Origin: a virus
Strand: one strand, 5' to 3'
Virus record (IMG/VR): IMGVR_UViG_3300010160_000155
Span: 1-31,746 of that record
DNA: 31,746 nucleotides
The notes under the pieces are model-generated. The model had not been told where the DNA came from and did no database searches. It saw only the letters and a list, made by a program, of their open reading frames with translations. The stretch's first letter is position 1; each line of letters opens with the position of its first letter. The position numbers and the translations under genes are program-made. Shown in pieces: positions 1 to 6,113 of this stretch.

Positions 1-513
1 CTCAGGAGCATTATGAGGCACCAGGGTAGGATATGCACCAAGTCTAGACACTTCATCTGCCCATGAACTACTAAACTGAGGGCTGCAATAACTGCACCGC
101 AGATTGCAAGCATGATTGAAATTGACTTCAACATAACTGGGAACAACATCTTCATCTCCTGTCGAATTTTTTATCTGTTCAAAATCCACGGCTGCCCACG
201 GCTCACCTGATCTGTAGTGTCGATCACTCAGCCGGCCTAGGTCTTCCATGTTCCAGCAATAACTACATTCTTTAGGACGTTCTTGCTGCAACATTATCTT
301 TCGCTGAGATTTTTTATGATCAGTGTTATGCAGAGCCGCAGGATTAACTGCTATTGCCACTGGATCAATTGTGTGTAGTGGTGGATGATAACAACTGTTA
401 TTGAGTCCAGTGGGCAAATGTAGGCTCACCTGTTTCCATTTGGCCAAGCACAATGCTGGCCCCAAATCGCGGTGCATCTGTTCAGCAGATGATAGAAAAT
501 TGCTTTTATTCAT
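1..513 (-). CDS. Radical SAM enzyme, N-terminal part (3' end outside window)
   Basis: The frame is open from ATG at 513 to the window edge (171 codons, no stop). Residues 136-143 read CNLRCSYC, the CxxxCxxC motif that binds the [4Fe-4S] cluster in radical SAM enzymes. Upstream is a second Cys pair, ECSYCW (C83, C86), followed by an ED..G..S.R pattern. This combination is typical of a phage and bacterial radical SAM subfamily often labelled 'twitch domain-containing'. After the cluster motif come SPQFSSSW and a Tyr-Pro-containing stretch, also typical of that group. Such enzymes cleave S-adenosylmethionine to a 5'-deoxyadenosyl radical; the substrate is not evident here, and peptide modification is only a guess. 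The ATG overlaps the upstream stop (TAATG), so translation is probably coupled. The C-terminal auxiliary-cluster region is not in the window. The family call is confident, the reaction is not. Confidence 0.85.
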   Translation of the reverse strand, partial: MNKSNFLSSAEQMHRDLGPALCLAKWKQVSLHLPTGLNNSCYHPPLHTIDPVAIAVNPAALHNTDHKKSQRKIMLQQERPKECSYCWNMEDLGRLSDRHYRSGEPWAAVDFEQIKNSTGDEDVVPSYVEVNFNHACNLRCSYCSPQFSSSWADEVSRLGAYPTLVPHNAPE

Positions 514-1460
514 TATATTTTTGTTATATCTGTGTTGTAGTGCTGATTAATCAGTAGATTATAATTGTGATCTAATGTATATTGCATATCCCAATACATG
601 GTTTCCAACCGATCGTGACTATGCCCTGCGATCCAATCTATTAGATCTAATATACGCAAATATCTCTCACGGCCTTCATACCCATCATATGTTTCGTCCC
701 AAAAATCGCCGAATGTTCTGAATCCCATTTGCCTTAGATAATTTAGGCAATCTTTTGCACCCATTAAAATCAATGGTTTTTTCAGCAGCATGGGACGTAC
801 TGTTTTTTCAGTTATGAAAAAAGAATTACCGCTAGTGTAAGTTTCTGCCACTATGTCAATGAAGAAATTCTTGTATACTCTTTCCGTTTGTTTAACAAAT
901 CCGTCAGTTAGTGTTGCACCAGGTGTGTATTGATCAACATCTTGATGGTAGCACGGAAACTGAGAAAACACATTAGAAAATTTAATTAAGCTATTAGGAT
1001 CATATTTCCACAATTCTAGAATTTCAAATAGTTCTCGTTGGTCTGAATCTGCAGGATTAATCAAACAACCAATCTCACTGATAGACTTATGCGACGATAG
1101 TAGATGGGATGCAATACCTATTCTATGCCATAGCGGGCGACCATATAACGTCCCAAATATCGATTGACGATTCCATATATGATGAGCCCGATCAATCGGT
1201 CTTGCTATGTCGAGAAATTTCCACGGGGCCGTATAGGAAACTTTGTATTGATTATGACTTTCCAATATGTTACCGGTTTCTATGGTAACATTACTAAATT
1301 TAAATTTATCCAACCACTTATATAACCCAATGGTGGTCGAACAGCATCCTTCGGTGCCATTGATTATAACAATGTCTTGATTTTGATATTCTATTAAAAA
1401 ATCAACCAACTCTGACAGATTCCAGATAAAAGTATCAGCTGGAATAATTTTAAATCTCAT
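513..1460 (-). CDS. Putative glycosyltransferase-like protein (EKT...P motif)
   Basis: This is a 315-residue protein. I place the start at ATG 1460 (MRFKIIPADT), which overlaps the upstream stop as ATGA. The frame stays open further upstream to 1568, but that extension would lie wholly inside the preceding gene and looks unlike phage protein. The C-terminal half has SFFITEKTVRPMLLKKPLIL (residues 213-232) and then GFRTFGDFWDETYDGY (246-261). This layout, with F-x-x-E-K-T followed by a basic-Pro segment and a G-F-x-T-F...D-E-x-Y-D block, recalls the nucleotide-sugar-binding C-terminal region of GT10/exostosin-like glycosyltransferases and recurs in uncharacterised aquatic-phage proteins. The N-terminal half is not recognised. 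Its place between an oxygenase and a radical SAM gene supports a role in the modification cassette. The enzymatic activity is inference. Confidence 0.7.
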   Translation of the reverse strand: MRFKIIPADTFIWNLSELVDFLIEYQNQDIVIINGTEGCCSTTIGLYKWLDKFKFSNVTIETGNILESHNQYKVSYTAPWKFLDIARPIDRAHHIWNRQSIFGTLYGRPLWHRIGIASHLLSSHKSISEIGCLINPADSDQRELFEILELWKYDPNSLIKFSNVFSQFPCYHQDVDQYTPGATLTDGFVKQTERVYKNFFIDIVAETYTSGNSFFITEKTVRPMLLKKPLILMGAKDCLNYLRQMGFRTFGDFWDETYDGYEGRERYLRILDLIDWIAGHSHDRLETMYWDMQYTLDHNYNLLINQHYNTDITKI

Positions 1461-1981
1461 TCTATTAGAAATCCCGATACTTGTAATGTGTACTTGTTTT
1501 GCATGCCTGCATTGGCTGATAGATGCAAGTGGGAAGAGTCCCACAATAGTCCGTCGCCTGCATTCCATTTAACACTTATCTCATCATCGTATTGAAGAAA
1601 ATGTCCTAGTTTCCAATCTTCAAGATAAATGTTGGCACGGACTTTGGGTTCTGTTCTATCCGGATATTGTTTGTTGATTTGATAAAAGGTATCTCGGTGT
1701 AGCGGTATCACACATCCCGGTGGCTGAGAAATACTGCTGACCGTAATTACTTCCATTCCTAATTGTCGCCCAATCTCTACAAAATCAACATCGTCTTTTT
1801 CCCACCATAGTTGATGTATTTTGGTATTTTCATAACAATAGGTAGTAGGAAATCCTCCATACCGATCATGGATATCTGTTAGTTCATAAACCTGGTGGCT
1901 GATACAGCTACCTTCATGTTGAGCATAGTCAGCAGACAAAATCTTTGAAAAATCATAATCTAAATTGATTATTTTAAGCAT
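1457..1981 (-). CDS. 2-oxoglutarate/Fe(II)-dependent oxygenase-like protein
   Basis: This is a 174-residue protein, the size of a single double-stranded beta-helix (cupin-type) domain. The iron triad expected of 2OG-Fe(II) dioxygenases is visible: HRD at residues 95-97 gives the H-x-D pair, and H153 in HLSAN is the best distal histidine, with Asn four residues later as in many family members. K163 in the KYTLQVSG strand is placed to bind the 2OG carboxylate, where Arg is more usual. The family hydroxylates or otherwise oxidises proteins, nucleic acids or small molecules using O2 and 2-oxoglutarate. The substrate is unknown. The gene begins one base after the preceding TGA and ends in an ATGA overlap with the next start, so it belongs to the same operon as the glycosyltransferase candidates. 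A hydroxylated side chain could be an acceptor for a sugar, but that is inference. Confidence 0.75.
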   Translation of the reverse strand: MLKIINLDYDFSKILSADYAQHEGSCISHQVYELTDIHDRYGGFPTTYCYENTKIHQLWWEKDDVDFVEIGRQLGMEVITVSSISQPPGCVIPLHRDTFYQINKQYPDRTEPKVRANIYLEDWKLGHFLQYDDEISVKWNAGDGLLWDSSHLHLSANAGMQNKYTLQVSGFLIE

Positions 1982-1982
1982 A

Positions 1983-2906
1983 TCACCATCCTTCTTGCTG
2001 GCGTATTACATCTATCTCTCGAACCATGGCACCACGGTTATGCCAATTTGATCGATAGTGATATTTGAAAAACGCACTCTGTTCAGCCTCTAGGATGGCC
2101 ATTGGCAAGTCCAATTGAGTACCAATCTCAGGACCTAACTGGTTACTTAGTATGCGTGGTTGGACATCTTTCACGGTTTCCCAAATTTCAGCTAACGCAT
2201 CAAAATCTTGAACCAACGTATGATCCCAATTGGTCAGCATGGTCATGTAGGTACCTTGTCTGGAACCAGCCATGCACCACTCTCCATTTTCCACGTCCGA
2301 ACCAATATTATGCCATATGGTCAAATGGTCGAGATTTCTCAACACTTGATTCTTGAATTCTTCAACAGTAGGCCGGGCACCTTTGTTCAAACACATCTTT
2401 ACACCTTCGCGGAATCCAGCGCGCCATGCATGGAATGGCGATTGAGCCGGGTAGGTTGTGCTGTAGCAATCATGCATGGCCCAGTACAACGGATCAAAGC
2501 AAAACTCCACTTGTGTTTCTGTGCGGCCGTCGGTGGCTTCATGGGTACGCATGGCATTTGCAAATTCACGTGTCCATGAGCTGATGCCGCCGTTGCCGTA
2601 CATGAGTCCATTCACATGATTTCTGGCACGCCACCGGAACACTGCTCGTTCATAGTCAGCTGTGGGGAATTGCAATGTCTTGTTGAAGAAATCTGCGGAT
2701 GGCAAGTTGTCACCATCTACCAGGATGAAACGCTCGGTATCACTGGCTGCGGCAGCGGCTTTGTGTGCTGCGTCCGATCCTTTGATGCCATCCACACGCT
2801 TGGCCCACGGGATCATGTTTTTTATCTTTACCCAAAACTCTTCACGTTGTGGCTCGTCGTAGGTGAGATAGATACAATCTAAGTCTGCTATATCAATTTG
2901 ATTCAT
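1983..2906 (-). CDS. Putative GT-A-type glycosyltransferase (DGD motif)
   Basis: This is a 307-residue protein starting MNQIDIADLDCIYLTYDEP. Residues 61-67 read ILVDGDN, with DGD (64-66) at the end of a hydrophobic strand as expected for the metal- and nucleotide-sugar-binding DxD motif of GT-A folds. It follows an N-terminal YDEP strand and a PWAKRVDGIKG segment with an Ala-rich helix. The same order, YDEP / PWA.RV.G / VDGDN, occurs in a family of conserved phage proteins usually annotated as hypothetical or glycosyltransferase. The middle is rich in Trp, His and Tyr, which suits an acceptor-binding lobe. It overlaps the preceding gene by 14 nt and ends one base before the oxygenase start, so co-translation is likely. 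The donor and acceptor sugars cannot be read from the sequence. Confidence 0.65.
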   Translation of the reverse strand: MNQIDIADLDCIYLTYDEPQREEFWVKIKNMIPWAKRVDGIKGSDAAHKAAAAASDTERFILVDGDNLPSADFFNKTLQFPTADYERAVFRWRARNHVNGLMYGNGGISSWTREFANAMRTHEATDGRTETQVEFCFDPLYWAMHDCYSTTYPAQSPFHAWRAGFREGVKMCLNKGARPTVEEFKNQVLRNLDHLTIWHNIGSDVENGEWCMAGSRQGTYMTMLTNWDHTLVQDFDALAEIWETVKDVQPRILSNQLGPEIGTQLDLPMAILEAEQSAFFKYHYRSNWHNRGAMVREIDVIRQQEGW

Positions 2907-3243
2907 ATGTTCTTTTGCTCCATTTGGTAGTGGGTTGTTGTTCTGACACCACTATGCTCACATCAGTAGGATCACAAGGTGTGCCAGTGTCTCCGGGAAT
3001 GAGTTTTACACTGGTGGTCCGTGCTATTTCAATCAACTTTCCATCCTTCACTCTCATGTTGGTGTAGGACCGCGCAAAAGTCTCGGCATCAATCTCAATA
3101 TATGTACCTGGAACATCTTCCATGCTGTAGAATAATATACGTCCTTGATCGTCGTGGTACAATCTAAAGAACACCGGTCGAGGCTCGGGCATTGCATACA
3201 ATGCAGCCCAGAATTGTTCTTCAGTTAAGGGTTGGTTTGACAT
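2893..3243 (-). CDS. Conserved-looking hypothetical protein, 116 aa
   Basis: I do not recognise a named family. The protein starts MSNQPLTEEQFWAALYAMPE and is soluble, with no signal peptide or membrane segment. The central part alternates short strands (VFFRLYHDDQGRILFYS, then GTYIEIDAETFA), which suggests a small alpha/beta or beta-rich domain; the last 25 residues look like a flexible tail. The ATG at 3243 overlaps the upstream gene's TGA region by 23 nt, and the 3' end overlaps the next gene by 14 nt. Both neighbours are glycosyltransferase candidates, so it may be an accessory subunit or a small regulator of that cassette, but nothing in the sequence proves this. The coding call rests on the tight overlaps and a plausible protein composition. 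Confidence 0.7.
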   Translation of the reverse strand: MSNQPLTEEQFWAALYAMPEPRPVFFRLYHDDQGRILFYSMEDVPGTYIEIDAETFARSYTNMRVKDGKLIEIARTTSVKLIPGDTGTPCDPTDVSIVVSEQQPTTKWSKRTYESN

Positions 3244-3994
3244 GATAGTGAAATGCTCCTGATTGTGCTAGGGTCTGAACACGCAGATTTCCTCGATCCC
3301 ATTCCCAGATCAGCTCTTTGGTCCAGTTTTCTGTTTGGGTACCAGCATGATGCCGTTTCATATGCACTATCCGGGGATATGTAGCAAACGGCAAAGTCAC
3401 TGATTCGGGTCCTATTATGTGTGCTGCCACAGCATACACAAGATCAGTTGATGGCACATCTTCTGGAAACTTCAGTAGTTTGCGGTACTCTGCCCAATGC
3501 TCGAATATGTTACGCACCAGCCCAAAGAACTCTTTTGCAGTTGGGCTCAGTCTCCAGTAAGTGATAGCGTTATACACATCGGGCAAGTTGTTTGCATCAA
3601 ACACTCGGCGATAATTTCTTGCTGGGCTGGCCCGATCTTGCCAGGTTCTGCAACCTGTGCTGATCACCAGATCACGCTTGCGGAACAGGTTCCACCAGTG
3701 ATCGATTGAACTGGTGATCCACATGTCGGCTTCCAGTTTGATGGTTTCTCGGAATGGAGATTGATAGAACACTTGCCAATCATCTGCGTAGGCATTGTCA
3801 AGATTGACTCGTGTGATCACACGCACATGATCAAATACAGTATCTGTGACATCTTGATCCGTGACCAAGCACACCCTGGCATCAGGATGCCAGTGCTTGA
3901 GTGTTTGTGCCAGTGACTTCGCGCAGTTGAAGTAATCAACCGTGGGCGAGTTCCAGGCTGCTATGAGATAGCCTTGCTCTTCTATGACTTTCAA
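3221..3994 (-). CDS. Putative GT8-like glycosyltransferase, second of a tandem pair
   Basis: This is a 257-residue protein. After an eight-residue leader it reads YLIAAWNSPTVDYFNCAKSL and then VCLVTDQD, the N-terminal nucleotide-binding strand pattern of GT8-type (GT-A) glycosyltransferases. The metal site is probably EAD (residues 88-90, in ETIKLEADMWI), a D-to-E variant of DxD. A Trp-rich segment, a CRTW turn and a C-terminal YPRIVHMKRHH segment follow, comparable with the late His/Lys motif of GT8 enzymes. Its first 45 residues align in pattern with the upstream neighbour (LIFAFN...DYIAMAAWSA...VAVVTD), so the two are probably ancient duplicates. The start at 3994 gives an unusually long 59-nt overlap with that neighbour. 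The later Met residues lie beyond the conserved N-terminal strand, so I keep this start. Donor and acceptor are unknown. Confidence 0.68.
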   Translation of the reverse strand: MKVIEEQGYLIAAWNSPTVDYFNCAKSLAQTLKHWHPDARVCLVTDQDVTDTVFDHVRVITRVNLDNAYADDWQVFYQSPFRETIKLEADMWITSSIDHWWNLFRKRDLVISTGCRTWQDRASPARNYRRVFDANNLPDVYNAITYWRLSPTAKEFFGLVRNIFEHWAEYRKLLKFPEDVPSTDLVYAVAAHIIGPESVTLPFATYPRIVHMKRHHAGTQTENWTKELIWEWDRGNLRVQTLAQSGAFHYHVKPTLN

Positions 3995-4775
3995 CTATGA
4001 CCTCTAAATCTCTTTTGCCCATGGCATGCAGATCCTGATTGGCTAGATCCACATGGTGTTTCTTTCCAGCTGAATCTGTCCATGTGATACGATAGCAATC
4101 TTCCTGCGTTTGTGTCAGTGTGTCACTGGGATACACATTGGTCAATGCACCCAAGATTGCATTGTGGGGTAGCACATGCCCATTCACGATGTTCATGGCC
4201 ATGCTCAGTGAGTAATCATTGCGGTATGTGCTGCTGTGAATATGGTAGATATCTCTGTAATGCTGCCAGTGCTGTTTGATCATGTTCATGCAATCAAATA
4301 TGTATTTGGCCTGTGGGCATTTTTGAAATTGCACCACCGTGGCCCATGACATGGGCATCAACGGATTTCCAAACCAATCTAGGTCTTGCCTTCCATGCAC
4401 ATCCACAGACCTTGCGTAGGCCTGCAGATCTCTACCGTTGCTACAGATGCCACGTAAATTGTCGCTGGCCACTATGTAGTCAGCATCCAATAATAGAGTA
4501 TTGTGCCAGGGTGTGAGATGGTATGCATCGGGTCTGCCGGCGTTGTGCCAGGTCACGGTTGCTTGGTAATCTTCAAAATTCCTTGAGCCACCTGAGCTGG
4601 ACTCTGAAAAGATCACTTGATCGAATACTGACAGATCTGCATGGTATTCATAGTCAGTGACCACTGCTACCGGAATCTCAAGATGTCTGTGTATGTTTCG
4701 TGCCGACCAAGCTGCCATGGCTATATAGTCAGTTTTTTCATTATTGAACGCAAATATCAATGCACCAGTGGTCAT
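3936..4775 (-). CDS. Putative GT8-like glycosyltransferase, first of a tandem pair
   Basis: This is a 279-residue protein. The N-terminus GALIFAFNNEKTDYIAMAAW leads to PVAVVTDYEY. A clear DxD motif, LLLDADYIV (DAD at 97-99), follows. This is the classic order of GT-A/GT8-type enzymes that transfer sugars from a nucleotide donor using a divalent metal. A later stretch (NGHVLPHNAILGALTNV) and the C-terminal HAMGKRDLE fit the end of the catalytic domain. The last 20 residues are coded in the 59-nt overlap with the next gene. The gene starts within the ATGA that ends the 101-residue gene upstream. The likely role is glycan addition to a virion protein or remodelling of a host or phage glycan. That role is inferred from the company it keeps, with no recognised acceptor. 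Confidence 0.7.
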   Translation of the reverse strand: MTTGALIFAFNNEKTDYIAMAAWSARNIHRHLEIPVAVVTDYEYHADLSVFDQVIFSESSSGGSRNFEDYQATVTWHNAGRPDAYHLTPWHNTLLLDADYIVASDNLRGICSNGRDLQAYARSVDVHGRQDLDWFGNPLMPMSWATVVQFQKCPQAKYIFDCMNMIKQHWQHYRDIYHIHSSTYRNDYSLSMAMNIVNGHVLPHNAILGALTNVYPSDTLTQTQEDCYRITWTDSAGKKHHVDLANQDLHAMGKRDLEVIVESHRRARLSHSSLELAHG

Positions 4776-5077
4776 CGTTTTTTGCTTAACTCATCATGTT
4801 CTACTAACCAGGCATTCATCTGTTCTTGCCAGTGTTGCATGGCCATGAGTCTCAGTTGTTCAGGATTGATTTTTACTGGTGTTTCGTACAAGTCTAATAT
4901 TACTGCGTCACCAGGTGGCACAGTGGCCAGTAATACCAAGAGTTCAGGACCAGCGCGCCACATACCACCGGCGTGGGCAAACAGCATCCGAGCCTCATAT
5001 TTTTCTTTAAGCAAGCGTCTAGCAGATTCGTGATTGAATCTAGAGCGGGCATGTGAGATTAAACTTTCTGTGTCCAT
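4772..5077 (-). CDS. Small conserved-looking phage protein, 101 aa
   Basis: This protein has a helical, charged N-terminus (SARRLLKEKYEARMLFAHAG), a short middle segment ending in GDAVILDLYETPVKI, and a helical C-terminus (MAMQHWQEQMNAWLVEHDEL). I recall similar small proteins beside tail and baseplate genes in T4-like aquatic phages, always without an assigned function, so no function is claimed. It is the first gene after the terminator at 5108-5131, and so the first of the accessory cassette. The 56-nt gap before it contains no TATAAATA-like octamer, so its promoter is not evident; readthrough or another promoter class would be needed. The ATG at 5077 is the first usable start, and the gene ends by ATGA overlap with the glycosyltransferase candidate. 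Confidence 0.72.
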   Translation of the reverse strand: MDTESLISHARSRFNHESARRLLKEKYEARMLFAHAGGMWRAGPELLVLLATVPPGDAVILDLYETPVKINPEQLRLMAMQHWQEQMNAWLVEHDELSKKR

Positions 5078-5100
5078 ATGTGCATATTACACGATATGCA

Positions 5101-5131
5101 ATCAAAAGTAAAGGGTTTTTGGACCCTTTAC
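5101..5131 (-). terminator. Rho-independent terminator after the tail-protein operon
   Basis: On the minus strand the sequence GTAAAGGGT, a six-base loop and ACCCTTTAC form a perfect 9-bp hairpin (5131-5108), directly followed by TTTTGATT. The stem starts two bases after the TGA (5136-5134) of the upstream structural gene. Stem, short loop and T-rich tail in this position are the textbook layout of an intrinsic terminator. It separates the late structural genes from the glycosyltransferase cassette. The T-run is short (four), so partial readthrough is possible. Confidence 0.85.
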
Positions 5132-5133
5132 GA

Positions 5134-6099
5134 TCAGACAGTGGTGGCAGTCACTGTTGGAGTTCCCCATGTATTAGAAAGATATGTTGTTTCTGGGGGA
5201 AAGTATGTGACAATGGTACAAGGTGCAGTTCCTGGAGTGGCGCCACTGGCAGCAGTTCCGCCTGATATTGGGTCAGGATCTCCGGGGCCAGAATCGTTGG
5301 CAGACCAAAGGGTTGTGATGGTGAGAACAGACCCAGTTGCATCTTTGGCCAAACTGTGTTGGATAAAGTCAGTGGTATATGGTGCAGTTGCAGAAAATTG
5401 TTTGTAAACGATTGTGGCAGCAGCACCAGATGCAAGTTGATTCCATCCAGTTCCAGTTGATAAAATTGCCGGGGTTCCTGTCCCGCCGATCTTGGTTGTA
5501 CCTGTGTATGCTGTACCAGCGATGGTGGCTGATGCTGCACCAGCGGTAAGATAAATGGCACCGCATAGTGTGCTGGACAAGTCATTCCACGGTGGATCGC
5601 CGGTGAGCCCGGTACTAGATTTGGCTACTTGAATTTTGATAGTGCCACCGGCGTTGAAAAAATATCCGGCAGCCGCAGCACTGGAGAATGTCACTGTGTT
5701 TGTAAATGTTATGGTCCATGCTGCACCCGATGTACCGCCTGTCTTAGAGTTGGTACCGGTCCACCCAGTGTATTGCGTGCCTTGTGAAACTGCATTGTAT
5801 CTGTTGGTGGTAACATTGGTAAGATCGGTGTTGACTGCTGCTAGCACACTGATTGTACTACCAGCAGTGGGGGCCGACCTTGCGGTAAGAGTCGTATTGG
5901 TATGGCTTCCTAGACTGCTCAAAGTATTGACCAGACTGGCCCATTGGGTGGCAGATACTGTGCCGGCAGCAGCCACTGTGGCTAACGCAGTTTGCCCATA
6001 CGCAGTATTCCAAACATCATTGATATTAGCATTGGCCGTTGTGCTAACAAAACCATTATAGTCTGTTGCTTGAATTAATCCACCTGATGAATAAGTCAT
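5134..6099 (-). CDS. Virion structural protein, probable tail/appendage component (321 aa)
   Basis: The protein begins MTYSSGGLIQATDYNGFVST, an N-terminus I associate with a structural protein that recurs in T4-like aquatic phages next to tail-fibre genes. Composition is extremely Ser/Thr/Gly/Ala-rich with almost no Lys or Glu, as in beta-rich virion appendage proteins. The first 120 residues are probably partly helical (VWNTAYGQTALATVAAAG, QWASLVNTLSSLGSH). The rest looks like repeated beta strands (AAWTITFTNTVTF, ATIVYKQFSATAPY). A conserved-looking FNAGGTIKI segment sits near residue 150. The ATG at 6099 has an AGGA nine bases upstream. It lies 14 nt after the 668-residue gene and is read from the same late promoter, ending at the terminator. 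An exact tail location is not supported by sequence alone. Confidence 0.75.
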   Translation of the reverse strand: MTYSSGGLIQATDYNGFVSTTANANINDVWNTAYGQTALATVAAAGTVSATQWASLVNTLSSLGSHTNTTLTARSAPTAGSTISVLAAVNTDLTNVTTNRYNAVSQGTQYTGWTGTNSKTGGTSGAAWTITFTNTVTFSSAAAAGYFFNAGGTIKIQVAKSSTGLTGDPPWNDLSSTLCGAIYLTAGAASATIAGTAYTGTTKIGGTGTPAILSTGTGWNQLASGAAATIVYKQFSATAPYTTDFIQHSLAKDATGSVLTITTLWSANDSGPGDPDPISGGTAASGATPGTAPCTIVTYFPPETTYLSNTWGTPTVTATTV

Positions 6100-6113
6100 T
6101 GGTCAGTTCCTGT

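Noticed and set aside
513-1568. Longer 351-residue version of the glycosyltransferase-like gene
   Set aside because: The extra 36 codons lie entirely within the oxygenase gene and read as shadow sequence; ATG 1460 with ATGA coupling fits much better.
3936-3994. Single fused glycosyltransferase gene broken by a frameshift
   Set aside because: Both proteins have a complete N-terminal strand and their own DxD/ExD site, so they are two tandem genes with an overlap.
5636-6061. Plus-strand open frame of 141 codons opposite the 321-aa structural gene
   Set aside because: It mirrors a Thr/Gly/Ala-rich gene, is Val/Ala/Pro-rich in the way of a reverse-strand shadow, and has no motif or neighbour on that strand.
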